Shown: positions 7,869 to 16,857, numbered from the stretch's first letter. The stretch is 64,000 bases of DNA from Salinisphaera orenii subsp. orenii MK-B5 (GCF_003788635.1 NZ_AYKH01000041.1:97921-161920); one strand, 5' to 3'. Notes: generated by a model from the sequence alone, not told the origin. Numbers and translations are program-made.

Positions 7869-9184
7869 TGCGCTTCTTCCATGACGCGGCGCCAGAAACT
7901 GGAGGATACGCCGGGGTCGACGTACGAAGAGAAATGGCGCCATTCGGGGAAATACTGGCGGAAGGCCGCGCCCGACATGCGGGCGTCTTTGGCCGGATAG
8001 ACCCCCCCGCCGGCGGCCATGACCACGCCGTCCAGCGCGTCGAGCAGCTCGAAAGTGGGTCGGCCCCGGTTGGGAAAATCCAGCGCCAGGGTCACGCCCG
8101 GGCGCGGAAACGACATCAGACCGGGCGAGGGGACGTCGCCGAAGACCTTGAGCACGGACAGGAACGAGCCGGCGCCGGCGGCGGCGATGCGTTCCAGCAG
8201 CTCGGTGATGCTGGCGCGGGCGTCGGCGTGCGGGACCACGCACTGATACTGCAGAAACCCCGTCGGCCCGTAGGCGCGGTTCCAGTGCCGGATGCCGTCC
8301 AGGGGATAGAAATAGGGCTGATAGTGCTGGGTGTCGCGCCAGGCACTGCGCCAGCGGCGATGGAAATACAGCGTGTTCAGCGGCCGCAGCGTGGCGCGGT
8401 TGATCATCGACACCGGCGTCGTGAACGGGAACGCCGGCGCGCCGCGGCGACGCGGATCGGGCTTCTGGCCCAGCGCCGGCTTGTGGTTGGCCTGCATGAA
8501 CCAGCCGCGCCCGACGGCGCTGCCGCGGGCGGTGCAGTCTGTCCAGGCCACGGTGTATTCGTGGTCGTCATCTGCGGCCGCGGACAGCTTCAGAAAAGTG
8601 TCGAGGTCGTCGAAGCGGCGCGTGTCGACGTCCATGTACGGGCCTTCGATCCGGCGCAGGCCGATGCGCGCGCGGGTGACCAGCCCGGTCAGCCCGAGCC
8701 CGCCCACGGTGGCCGCGAACCAGTCGGCGTTGAGCTGGCGGCTGCAGTGCAGGCAGTCGCCGTCGGTGCGCCGCAGTTCGAGTTCGTGCACGTGGCGGCC
8801 GAAGGTGCCCGCAACGTGGTGGTTCTTGCCGTGCACGTCATTGGCGATGGCGCCGCCGACGGTCACGTACTGCGTGCCCGGGGTGACCGGCAAAAACCAG
8901 CCCTGCGGCACCGCGAGCGCGAGGATCTCCGCCAGCAGCACGCCGGCCTCGCAGTCGAGCACGCCGGTGGCCGGGTCGAAGGCGATGAAGCGGTCCAGGC
9001 CGCGCGTCTCGACGAGCGTGCCGCCGTTGTTCAGGCAGCTGTCGCCGTAGCTGCGGCCGTTACCGTAGGCCAGTACCGGCGTGGCCGCTTCCGGCACGGC
9101 GCGATGGCGGTCGGTGGCGCGGGTGACCGCCGCCGGACGGCTGGCGGGGTAACGGCCCCAGGAGGCGTGGGCGGAATCGGCCAT
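7865..9184 (-). CDS. dprE1: DprE1-like FAD-binding decaprenylphosphoryl-ribose 2'-oxidase
   Basis: A 439-residue FAD-linked oxidase of the vanillyl-alcohol-oxidase fold. The FAD domain shows YGNGRSYGDS (about 40-49) and VTVGGAIANDVHGKNHH (about 107-123). The C-terminal substrate domain matches mycobacterial DprE1 closely around PGVTLALDFP and YPAKDAR, where K399 corresponds to the essential active-site lysine (K418 in M. tuberculosis by recalled numbering). DprE1 oxidises the C2 hydroxyl of decaprenylphosphoryl ribose. The position equivalent to C387, which benzothiazinones bind covalently, is Ala367 here. It lies 9 bp after the UbiA-fusion gene and overlaps the DprE2-like gene. Confidence 0.9.
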   Translation of the reverse strand: MADSAHASWGRYPASRPAAVTRATDRHRAVPEAATPVLAYGNGRSYGDSCLNNGGTLVETRGLDRFIAFDPATGVLDCEAGVLLAEILALAVPQGWFLPVTPGTQYVTVGGAIANDVHGKNHHVAGTFGRHVHELELRRTDGDCLHCSRQLNADWFAATVGGLGLTGLVTRARIGLRRIEGPYMDVDTRRFDDLDTFLKLSAAADDDHEYTVAWTDCTARGSAVGRGWFMQANHKPALGQKPDPRRRGAPAFPFTTPVSMINRATLRPLNTLYFHRRWRSAWRDTQHYQPYFYPLDGIRHWNRAYGPTGFLQYQCVVPHADARASITELLERIAAAGAGSFLSVLKVFGDVPSPGLMSFPRPGVTLALDFPNRGRPTFELLDALDGVVMAAGGGVYPAKDARMSGAAFRQYFPEWRHFSSYVDPGVSSSFWRRVMEEAQ

Positions 9185-9193
9185 GGCGGGGCG

Positions 9194-10624
9194 CTACAGT
9201 GCCAGAACCATGATCGCCGCGCCCAACAGCAGGCAGACGCGGCTGCCGTTGTCGCGGGCGGCGAACACGATCGGGTCGTCGTGCATCTCCCCGCGCAGGG
9301 TCTTCAGCCAGATCCGGCTGATCCAATAGAGCACGACCGGGCACAGCAGCCAGATCCGGGCCGGATGCGTGTAGTGGTCGGTGATGTCGGGGCTGTTGAT
9401 GTAGAGCGCGAGGATCACGACGGCGGTGTAGCCGGCCGCGGTGCCCAGGCTGCGCAGCGGCGCCAGATCGGTCGCCATGTAGCCGCGGCCGAGCGGGGCG
9501 TCGCCGGAATGATCGGCCATGACCTGCAGCTCGGTGCAGCGCTTGGCCATGGCCAGACTCAGAAACAGCGACATCGACAGCGCCAGCAGCCAGAACGACA
9601 GATCGATGCCGGTGGCGGCGCCGCCGGCGATGATGCGCAGCGTGTAGAGACTGGCCAGCGTGATCACGTCGATCAGGGCGAGCTGCTTCAGGCCGAGCGA
9701 ATAGGCCAGCGTCAGCGCGTAGTAGGCCGCGAGCACCAGCCAGAAGACGGGCGGCAGGAACACGGCGATGACCAGGGTCGCCAGCAGCAGCGCGGGAATC
9801 GCGAGCACGCCGTGCAGGATCGGCAGCCGGCCGGAGGCAAAGGGGCGCTCGCGCTTGCGCGGATGCTGGCGGTCGTCGCCGAGATCGACCAGATCGTTGA
9901 GCAGATAGACGCTGGAGGCCAGCAGGCTGTAGGCGATGAAGGCCAGCACGGCCATCACCAGCATGCTGGCGTCGGCGTACTGATGGGCGGCGAGCAGCGG
10001 CACGAAGATCAGCGCGTTCTTGGCCCACTGATGCACCCGGAGCGCGCGTGTCCAGGTCCGCCAGTCGGCGGGCTCGGCGTGGAAGGTCGCGCCGATCTCG
10101 AATTCGTCGCGGGTACGTGCGATCAGCCGGTCGTTGGCGTTGACCAGGATGGCCTGGCGCGCATGCCGCCAGATCACGGTGTCGACGTCATCGTCGGCCG
10201 CGTAGTCGAAGGCGCCGCCGTCCAGATGCGCCCGCAGCGCGTCCAGCTTGGCCTGACCGCTGAGATTGGTCTGGTCGTCGCTGGCCAGCACCGTGTCGAA
10301 CAGGCCCAGATGATCGGCCACGGCCCGGGCGTAGCGCTCGTTGGCCGCGGTGGCGAGAATCAGCGTGCGGCCGGTTTCCTTCTGCCCGCGCAGATAGGCG
10401 ATCAGCGCCTCGTTGTAGGGCAGCTCGGCGATACCGAGATCGGCGCGCCGGGCGATCTCGGCCTTCAGCCGGGCCTTGCCCCCGCGCAGCCAGCCCGGCA
10501 GATTCAGCAGGCTCTGCGGCGAGCGCTTGGCGAGCACGAAGGCGGACTCCACCAGCAGATCGCTGTTGACCAGGGTGCCGTCGAGGTCGACGACCAGCGG
10601 CGGCGCGGATTGCGAATCGGACAT
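9194..10624 (-). CDS. HAD phosphatase-UbiA prenyltransferase fusion (5-phosphoribosyl-decaprenol phosphate synthase type)
   Basis: A 476-residue two-domain protein. Residues about 8-185 are a HAD hydrolase with motif I VVDLDGTLV (nucleophile D13, acid D15). Residues about 195-476 are a UbiA-family integral membrane prenyltransferase with about eight or nine helices, the first Asp motif NDLVDLGDDR, and a second Asp-containing region after YSLGLKQLALIDV. In mycobacteria the UbiA homologue Rv3806c joins phosphoribose from PRPP to decaprenyl phosphate and a separate phosphatase removes the 5-phosphate. The HAD domain could do that second step in the same polypeptide. Its ATG overlaps the upstream stop in a TGATG junction. 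Confidence 0.9.
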   Translation of the reverse strand: MSDSQSAPPLVVDLDGTLVNSDLLVESAFVLAKRSPQSLLNLPGWLRGGKARLKAEIARRADLGIAELPYNEALIAYLRGQKETGRTLILATAANERYARAVADHLGLFDTVLASDDQTNLSGQAKLDALRAHLDGGAFDYAADDDVDTVIWRHARQAILVNANDRLIARTRDEFEIGATFHAEPADWRTWTRALRVHQWAKNALIFVPLLAAHQYADASMLVMAVLAFIAYSLLASSVYLLNDLVDLGDDRQHPRKRERPFASGRLPILHGVLAIPALLLATLVIAVFLPPVFWLVLAAYYALTLAYSLGLKQLALIDVITLASLYTLRIIAGGAATGIDLSFWLLALSMSLFLSLAMAKRCTELQVMADHSGDAPLGRGYMATDLAPLRSLGTAAGYTAVVILALYINSPDITDHYTHPARIWLLCPVVLYWISRIWLKTLRGEMHDDPIVFAARDNGSRVCLLLGAAIMVLAL

Positions 10625-11592
10625 CAGCGTTTTCCTTCGGACGATATCGGCGCGGACTCCGGATGGCGGCGCCGGTCGATTTCCAGACCGAGCATGGCGA
10701 TCAGCCCGAGCAGCACGGCGAACCACAGCGTGGCGATGCGCGCGATAAGGGTGATGGCGATGGCCAGCGCGCCGCCCGCGCCGGAGAGCTTGAGCAGCAG
10801 CGCCATCACCGCTTCGGTGCCGCCCAGCCCGCCGGGCACGAACGACAGCGCACCGACGAGCATGCTCACCGCGTAGATCCCGATGGCCGTCTCCACGGCC
10901 AGTTCCAGCCCGAGACCGTGGGCGATGACGTAGACGGATACGCCTTCGGCGGCCCAGGCCACCAGCCCGAGCGCCAGACCCGCATACAGCGGCCGGTCGC
11001 CGAGCAGCGCGAAGGCCTGATCCCAGGCCGAGACCAGCCCGTGCATGAGCCGGGCGACACGGGTTTCGGGCGTGGCGTAGCGCCGTTTCATGGCCTCCAG
11101 CAGGCGCCGCTGACGAATGGCCACGAGCAGGCCGGCGAGCACCGCGAGCGGCGCGATCACCCACAGCACGTAGCCCGAGAAGGCGATCAGCACCAGCATC
11201 GACAGCATCGCGATGGTGAGCAGGTCCAGAAAGCGTTCGGCGAAGAAGGCGGCGAGGCTGTGCGGGTAGGGCACGCCCAGACGCGCGAGATAGATCGAGC
11301 GCATGCCCTCGCCGGCCTTGCCGGGGGTCGTCGTGAGGGCGAATCCGGCGATGTAGATCAGCGCGTGCCGGCCGGGATGAATACGGTTGCCCAGCCAGCG
11401 CAGATAGCCGTGCCAGCGCACGAAGCGCAGCGCATAGTTGATCAGCGACAGCGCCAGGATGAGCAGCCACCAGCGCCCGTCGAGCCGGCCCACGGCGGCG
11501 ATTGTGCGTTCGGTGTCGATGCCGGCGACCACGGTCGCGTAGAGCAGGGCCGCCAGACAGAGCGAGAAAACGATGGTGCGTGGACGGGGCAA
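10624..11592 (-). CDS. UPF0104 / lysylphosphatidylglycerol synthase TM-region family membrane protein
   Basis: An integral membrane protein of about 322 residues with around eight hydrophobic helices. It shows family-typical segments: TTTPGKAGEGMRS near residue 85 and a C-terminal GALSFVPGGLGGTEAVM. Members include AglD-like and MprF flippase-domain proteins, and several are thought to move lipids or lipid-linked sugars. As first gene of the DPA operon it could flip the arabinose carrier to the periplasm, a job given to a GtrA-type protein in mycobacteria; this is inference. I chose the TTG at 11592 because helix 1 follows at once and a GAAGG lies upstream. The longer open frame toward 11865 shows no coding character. 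Confidence 0.85.
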   Translation of the reverse strand: MPRPRTIVFSLCLAALLYATVVAGIDTERTIAAVGRLDGRWWLLILALSLINYALRFVRWHGYLRWLGNRIHPGRHALIYIAGFALTTTPGKAGEGMRSIYLARLGVPYPHSLAAFFAERFLDLLTIAMLSMLVLIAFSGYVLWVIAPLAVLAGLLVAIRQRRLLEAMKRRYATPETRVARLMHGLVSAWDQAFALLGDRPLYAGLALGLVAWAAEGVSVYVIAHGLGLELAVETAIGIYAVSMLVGALSFVPGGLGGTEAVMALLLKLSGAGGALAIAITLIARIATLWFAVLLGLIAMLGLEIDRRRHPESAPISSEGKR

Positions 11593-11922
11593 TGCGACGC
11601 CTTCGGTTGGTTGACGAGGCCCCGCGCCGCAGGGCGCGTGACCGCCGGGGCTGACGGCCGATGCGGGCCGTCTCCACGATGTCACTCGACCGCGGCGTGC
11701 CACCCCATCCCGTGCCGTACACGCGCGCGTCGGTAGCAGAGCATAGCGTAAACCGGGTCGGTCGCTGCAATACACGCATCCGGGCGTACCCCGGGTGCGC
11801 GCGACGCGGACCGGGGTCGGACGGCGCACGTCGACCGCTCGGGTAATTATCGTTACCCATATCATGAGGCGCCCGGCGCGCCGCGGTGCGGCGCTTCAAC
11901 CGATGCATCCGAGGGCAGAGCC
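11593..11922. promoter_or_regulatory. Divergent control region with a GGGTAA-N6-TTACCC palindrome (11841-11858)
   Basis: This 330-base region lies between the DPA operon (minus) and the acyl-CoA dehydrogenase (plus). At 11841-11858 there is a perfect inverted repeat, GGGTAA, six bases, TTACCC, about 65 bases before the dehydrogenase start, in an A+T-richer patch. That spacing suits an operator for a dimeric regulator such as TetR or FadR types, which often control acyl-CoA genes. The regulator is not encoded in the window as far as I can see. Confidence 0.4.
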
Positions 11923-13671
11923 ATGGCCGATTATCACGCGCCCACCCGCGATCTCATGTTCATGCTGACGGAAGTGCTCGACGACGCGCACATCCGCGGC
12001 CTGCCCGACTGCGACGACTACGAGCCAGACACGATCTCGGCGATCGTCGACGAAGCCGGGCGGTTCGCCTCGTCGGTGCTGGCGCCGCTGAACGCCAGCG
12101 GCGACGCCGAGGGCGTGGACTGGTCGGCCGACGGCGTGACCAGCGCGTCCGGCTTCGCCGATGCCTACGACCGGTTCGTCGAGGCCGGCTGGAACGGCCT
12201 GACCGGCGATCCCGAGCACGGCGGCATGGGCATGCCACGGGTGCTGGGCGCGGCGACGACCGAACTCTGGAACGCCGCCAACATGTCGTTCGCGCTGTGT
12301 CCGCTGCTCACCGCCAGCGCGGTCGATGCGCTCGCTCATCATGGTAGCGATGATCTGAAGGCGGTCTATCTCGACAGGCTCGTCTCCGGGGAATGGACCG
12401 GCTGCATGGACCTCACCGAGCCGCAGGCCGGCTCCGATCTCGCGCAGGTGCGCACCCGCGCCGAGCCCGACGGCGAGGCCTGGCGCCTGTTCGGCCAGAA
12501 GATCTACATCACCTGGGGCGAGCACGACATGGCCGGCAACATCGTGCACTTGGTGCTCGCGCGGCTGCCCGACGCGCCCGCCGGCGTGAAGGGCATCTCG
12601 CTGTTTCTGGTGCCGAAGTATATTCCCGATGCCGACGGCAATCCCGGCGAGCGCAACGACATGCGCTGTGCCTCGGTCGAGCACAAGCTCGGCATCCACG
12701 CCTGCCCGACCTGCACCATGACCTACGGCGAGGACGGCCGGGGCGCGCTCGGCTGGCTCGTCGGCGAGGCCAACCGCGGCCTGGCGCATATGTTCACGAT
12801 GATGAACGCCGCGCGCCACAAGATGGGTGTGCAGGGCCTGGGCGTGGCCGACCGCGCCTATCAGCAGGCCCTGGCCCACGCGCGCGAACGCGAGCAGGGC
12901 GGCGCCGCGATCGTCGAGCACGCCGACGTCAAGCGCATGCTGCTGTCGATGCGCAGCCGCATCGACGTCCTGCGCGCCCTGTGCCTGGATTCGGCCGCGG
13001 CCATGGACGTCGCCGAGCGCAGCGATGACGACGCCGAGCGCGCCGCCGCCCAGACCCGGGTCGACGTGCTCACCCCCATCGTCAAGGGCTGGGGTACCGA
13101 GCTCGGTGTGTCGCTGGCCGACACCGGCATCCAGATCCACGGCGGCATGGGCTATATCGAGGAGACCGGCGCCGCCCAGCCGCTGCGCGACGTACGTATC
13201 GCGCCCATCTACGAAGGCACCAACGGCATCCAGGCGATCGACCTGGTCGGCCGCAAGCTCCTGCGCGACGAAGGCCGCGGCATGCGCGCGCTGATCGCCG
13301 ACATGCGGGCGACCGCCGACGGCCGCGCCGATGGCGCCAACCCACATCCGGCTCTGGCTGAAGGTCTCGATCTGCTGGAACAGGCCACGGACACGCTGCT
13401 GGCCGCCGGCCGCGACGCGGCGATGGCCAACGCCTTCAACTACCTCATGCTCTGCGGGACCGTGGTCGGCGCCTGGTACGCCGCGCGCATCGCGGATGTG
13501 GCCCAAGCCGCCCTGGCTGCGGGCACCGACGAGACCGACTTCTACGAAGCCCGTCAGGCCTGCGCGCGCTTCTACGTGCGTCAGGTTCTGCCCGACGCCC
13601 GCGGCTACGCCGCCCGAATCGAGGGCGGGGCGGATGCGATCGACACGGTGGACGCCGCGCGGCATCTCTAG
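11923..13671 (+). CDS. Acyl-CoA dehydrogenase of the long DmdC/AcdH subfamily
   Basis: A 582-residue flavoprotein dehydrogenase. The core has the FAD/substrate signature MDLTEPQAGSDL and, near residue 425, YEGTNGIQAIDL, whose Glu is at the catalytic-base position. The extra 120 C-terminal residues match the DmdC-type C-terminal domain. Members oxidise acyl-CoAs to enoyl-CoAs; DmdC itself acts on 3-methylmercaptopropionyl-CoA, but many relatives act on medium- or long-chain acyl-CoAs, so the substrate is open. The ligase at 22.3-23.9 kb resembles DmdB, its usual partner, yet lies 9 kb away. The ATG is preceded by GAGGGCAGA. The gene is monocistronic here. Confidence 0.93.
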   Translation: MADYHAPTRDLMFMLTEVLDDAHIRGLPDCDDYEPDTISAIVDEAGRFASSVLAPLNASGDAEGVDWSADGVTSASGFADAYDRFVEAGWNGLTGDPEHGGMGMPRVLGAATTELWNAANMSFALCPLLTASAVDALAHHGSDDLKAVYLDRLVSGEWTGCMDLTEPQAGSDLAQVRTRAEPDGEAWRLFGQKIYITWGEHDMAGNIVHLVLARLPDAPAGVKGISLFLVPKYIPDADGNPGERNDMRCASVEHKLGIHACPTCTMTYGEDGRGALGWLVGEANRGLAHMFTMMNAARHKMGVQGLGVADRAYQQALAHAREREQGGAAIVEHADVKRMLLSMRSRIDVLRALCLDSAAAMDVAERSDDDAERAAAQTRVDVLTPIVKGWGTELGVSLADTGIQIHGGMGYIEETGAAQPLRDVRIAPIYEGTNGIQAIDLVGRKLLRDEGRGMRALIADMRATADGRADGANPHPALAEGLDLLEQATDTLLAAGRDAAMANAFNYLMLCGTVVGAWYAARIADVAQAALAAGTDETDFYEARQACARFYVRQVLPDARGYAARIEGGADAIDTVDAARHL

Positions 13672-14417
13672 CGTATTTTCTGCTTTTTAGTGAGAGTCTC
13701 TTAGCGGGGGACTAAGTTCGCATGAGCAGGAACAGTCATGTCGAATGTCTATTCTCTGCCTACTATGTGTGATAGCTCGTGGCCAATCTAGCCGAGGCAC
13801 GGCGGATTCATCTGACCTCAGATTGGCGATAGTTACTTGACGGGCGGATCAATGGCTATCGATCAAGATGCAAAAGTAAACAACTCAGCGGCCGGATAGG
13901 AAATCGGATCACGATATGAAGCGCGATATCCATGCTGCGCCTAATCAAACGCAGATTGTGCATCAGTCCTGCGATGCCCGGCCCAACTCGCGCGACGTCT
14001 GGACAACCAGCTCGGCGGCAGACGCCCCCGAGAGATCTCGTGCCGATTTCGCAATCGTGAGGGCCTTACGTGTAAACCTCTACGGTGAGCGTGACTAAAC
14101 AGCGGTATCCGGATGTCGTCTGAGCTTGCCAGTCGCGGTTTGGCCCACAAGTGCTCTGCAATGCCGGTCCACCTGGTCGTTATCGATCAGACGGCCGCTG
14201 TCACTTGGGTCGCGATGGCGCACGCTTACGACGTGGTCCCGTCATGAGACGAGCGTGCGGCGTGATGGCTGACCGGCCATGACCTTCACGGTATCGTTAT
14301 CCCTTTTGGCGCTCGGCTAGGATACAGGCCGTGCATTATGCTGGCCTATACAGAACAAATGCGCTAGCACATCTTTAGCCGCTGGTCTGGGTAATCAAGC
14401 TAGTGAGCAGTCCGCAG
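13672..14417. other. Gene-free interval, lower GC
   Basis: Across 746 bases I find no gene. Two short opposing open frames (13916-14098 plus, 13941-14150 minus) overlap each other and have neither recognisable domains nor ribosome sites. The sequence is less GC-rich than its neighbours. No clear intrinsic terminator is visible for either the dehydrogenase or the converging ABC-transporter operon. It looks like decayed or acquired DNA at the edge of an accessory region. Confidence 0.5.
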
Positions 14418-15125
14418 CTACTCTGCCAACGCGAGATGCTTGTGCACAGAACCCTCGGCAGCCAACTGCTCGGCGTCGCCTTCGAGCACGACCGTACCGT
14501 TTTCCAGCACCACGCAGCGGTCGGCCATGGCAAAGATCATGGGCAGATTCTGCTCCACCACAACGATCGTCATGCTCTCGCGCCGGTTGATCTCGCGCAG
14601 CTGCACGCCGATTTGTTCGACAAGCGTGGGCATGATGCCGTCGGAGGGCTCGTCGAGGAGCATCACGTTCGGGTCGGTCATCAGTCCGGTACCGATTGCG
14701 AGCATCTGCTGCTCGCCGCCGCTGAGCGTGCCCGCGCGCTGACGCAGCCGCTCCTCGAGGCGCGGAAAATACGACAGCACTTCGGCGAGGCGGTCGCGCT
14801 TGCCGCGCTGGCCGGCGACGCGGCCCATCGTCAGGTGTTCGCGCACGCTCAGGTTGGCGAAGATGCCGCGGCCCTGGACGATCGTCGTGAGACCGCGGCG
14901 AGCACGCGCGTGCGACGGCTCGCGGGTGACATCGACGCCGTCGAGAATGACCGTGCCCGCGCTTGGCGTGATCAGCCCGGCCATCGTGCGTATCAGCGTC
15001 GATTTGCCCATCCCGTTGCGTCCGGCGATGCCCAGCACGCTGCCGGACTCCGCGCTGACGCTGACATCGCGCAGCACACCGATGTCGCCGTAGCCGGCGC
15101 TGACGTGGTCGAGTTCGAGCTTCAT
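14418..15125 (-). CDS. Branched-chain amino acid/urea-amide type ABC transporter ATPase (LivF/UrtE class)
   Basis: A 235-residue ABC ATPase with Walker A GRNGMGKST (about 35-43), signature LSGGEQQ and Walker B VMLLDEPS, then a switch His region. It is of the LivF/UrtE type, which pairs with a LivG/UrtD ATPase to drive a HAAT-family importer. It is the last gene of the operon and its ATG overlaps the LivG-type stop by 4 bp. With the AmiC/UrtA-like binding protein and the hydrolase in the same operon, an amide or urea-like substrate is more likely than leucine (inference). Confidence 0.93.
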   Translation of the reverse strand: MKLELDHVSAGYGDIGVLRDVSVSAESGSVLGIAGRNGMGKSTLIRTMAGLITPSAGTVILDGVDVTREPSHARARRGLTTIVQGRGIFANLSVREHLTMGRVAGQRGKRDRLAEVLSYFPRLEERLRQRAGTLSGGEQQMLAIGTGLMTDPNVMLLDEPSDGIMPTLVEQIGVQLREINRRESMTIVVVEQNLPMIFAMADRCVVLENGTVVLEGDAEQLAAEGSVHKHLALAE

Positions 15126-15844
15126 GCCTGCTGTCCAAGATAGACGTCCGCAACGCGCGGATCGGCCGCGATTTCATCGAAACGGCCGTTCGCGATCACC
15201 CGTCCGAGATGCAGCACGGTGATCTCGGCGTCGAGGTCGCGGATGAAATCCATGTTGTGCTCGATCACGATGATGGCCAATCCCCGTTCGGCCACCAGCT
15301 TCTGAAGGAGGGCGCCCGTGGCCGCGGTCTCGCCCGCAGTCATGCCCGCCGCCGGTTCGTCGAGCAGCAGCACCTTGGCCTGCATCGCGAGGAGCATGCC
15401 GATCTCGAGCCATTGCCGCTGCCCGTGCGACAGGTGTGCGGCGAGCCGCTGCGCCTGCGCGCTGAGCCCGATGGTCTCCAGCACTTCGTCGATACGCGCG
15501 CGCCGCTCACCCCGGCTGCCCGAGCCGCGCAGGGCGGCCAGTTCGATATTCGTACGAGTGGTCAAACCATGGAAGACGGACGGCGTCTGAAACTTGCGGG
15601 CAATGCCGGATCGCGCGCGGGCTACCGTCGCCAGCCGGGTGATGTCCGCGTTGTTATAGAAGATGCGGCCGCTACTCGGCGCGAGATGGCCCGAGATCAT
15701 GCTCAGAAAGGTCGTCTTGCCGGCGCCGTTGGGCCCGATCACGCAATGTATCGAGCGTGGCTCGATCGCGAAGTCGATATCCGCGTTAGCCGCCAGGCCG
15801 CGGAAAGTCTTGCCCAGCCCCTGGGTCTGCAGCAGCGCGCTCAT
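15122..15844 (-). CDS. ABC transporter ATPase (LivG/UrtD class)
   Basis: A 240-residue ABC ATPase. Walker A is GPNGAGKTT (about 38-46), the signature appears as LSHGQRQWLEIG, and Walker B is KVLLLDEPAAGM. The RKFQTPSVF segment and LSHGQRQW rather than LSGGEQQ are typical of UrtD-type subunits. The ATG overlaps the permease stop by 4 bp. It couples ATP hydrolysis to transport together with the LivF-type partner downstream. Confidence 0.93.
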   Translation of the reverse strand: MSALLQTQGLGKTFRGLAANADIDFAIEPRSIHCVIGPNGAGKTTFLSMISGHLAPSSGRIFYNNADITRLATVARARSGIARKFQTPSVFHGLTTRTNIELAALRGSGSRGERRARIDEVLETIGLSAQAQRLAAHLSHGQRQWLEIGMLLAMQAKVLLLDEPAAGMTAGETAATGALLQKLVAERGLAIIVIEHNMDFIRDLDAEITVLHLGRVIANGRFDEIAADPRVADVYLGQQA

Positions 15845-16857
15845 GACACCTCCCGCGGACGCAACCGCTGGCCCAGGCGCGCGAACATGCCCGCGAACCC
15901 GTCTTTGAAGAAAATGATCACGAGCATGAAGGCCACGCCCAGAATCAGCTGCCAGTACTGCGGCATGGTTGCACTGAGGTAGTTCGAGGCAGTGGCCACG
16001 ACCATCGCCCCGACGAGCCCGCCCAGCAGTGAGGACCGCCCGCCGATTGCGACCCATACGACGACCTGTGTCGAGAACAGCACCCCGGCGAGCGAGGGCG
16101 ACACGAAGCTGGCGGTTGTGGCATAAAGCGCACCCGCCAGGCCCGCAATCGCACCCGACAGGGCGAAGGCAAGCGTCTTGTATTGATCGATGCGATAGCC
16201 CAGCGCCGTTAGCCGGTCCTCGTTCTCGCGCACGCCGGCGAGCACAGTGCCGAAGCTGCTCGCCATCAGCCAGCGCAGCAACGCGTAGACCACGGCCACT
16301 ACGCCCAGCACGAAGAAATAGAGGGCGATATCGCCGGCGATCGCGCCGCCCTCGAAGGGCGAAAGCGCCATGCGGTTGACGAACATGCCGTTGAAGCCGC
16401 CGGTGAGCTGGGACTGGCTCACGGCAACCTGCTCGGTAATGATCGACAGTGCGAGCGTGATCAACACGAAATAGGTCGCCTTGACTCCGGCACTGAACAG
16501 GAACCAGCCGGTCACCCCGGCCAACAGGCCGCCTGCGAGGGCGCCACTCGCCAGGCCGGCATAGCCGGAGTTGAAACCGAGGTCGCTCTGTCCCATGCAC
16601 AGCCCCATGGCGTAGGCGCCGATGGCGAAGAATGCGGCCTGGCCGAAGCTGACGATGCCGACCACGCCCCAGAGCATCACCAGCGACACCGCGAGCAGGC
16701 CGTAAAGCATGTACTGAGGCAATATATAGGCGATATAGTCGCCCGCGACGAACGGCGCAACCACCAGCAATGCCAGCAGGGCGAACGCCGCCGCGTTTTC
16801 GCCGCCGAAGTGTGCGGCCCGCGGTCTGCGTTTGATCGTGGAGTTGGCGTGGCTCAT
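15841..16857 (-). CDS. ABC transporter permease (LivM/UrtC class)
   Basis: A 338-residue membrane permease with about nine or ten helices. It carries the LivM landmarks SFGQAAFFAIGAYAMG near the N-terminus and a cytoplasmic EAA-like loop, ENEDRLTALGYRI, before the final helices. It forms the heterodimeric channel with the LivH-type permease encoded just upstream, and its start overlaps that gene's stop by 4 bp. The charged N-terminus (KRRPRAAH) precedes helix 1, supporting the ATG at 16857 over the longer frame. Confidence 0.93.
   Translation of the reverse strand: MSHANSTIKRRPRAAHFGGENAAAFALLALLVVAPFVAGDYIAYILPQYMLYGLLAVSLVMLWGVVGIVSFGQAAFFAIGAYAMGLCMGQSDLGFNSGYAGLASGALAGGLLAGVTGWFLFSAGVKATYFVLITLALSIITEQVAVSQSQLTGGFNGMFVNRMALSPFEGGAIAGDIALYFFVLGVVAVVYALLRWLMASSFGTVLAGVRENEDRLTALGYRIDQYKTLAFALSGAIAGLAGALYATTASFVSPSLAGVLFSTQVVVWVAIGGRSSLLGGLVGAMVVATASNYLSATMPQYWQLILGVAFMLVIIFFKDGFAGMFARLGQRLRPREVS

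Noticed and set aside
7868..10876. 1002-codon open frame on the plus strand
   Set aside because: It is antisense to dprE1, HAD-UbiA and the flippase-like gene, shows Gln/Arg/His-rich composition with no domain, and is a typical high-GC shadow frame.
13916..14150. Overlapping 60- and 69-codon frames in the gap before the ABC operon
   Set aside because: They lie on opposite strands over the same bases, and neither has a ribosome site or recognisable sequence.
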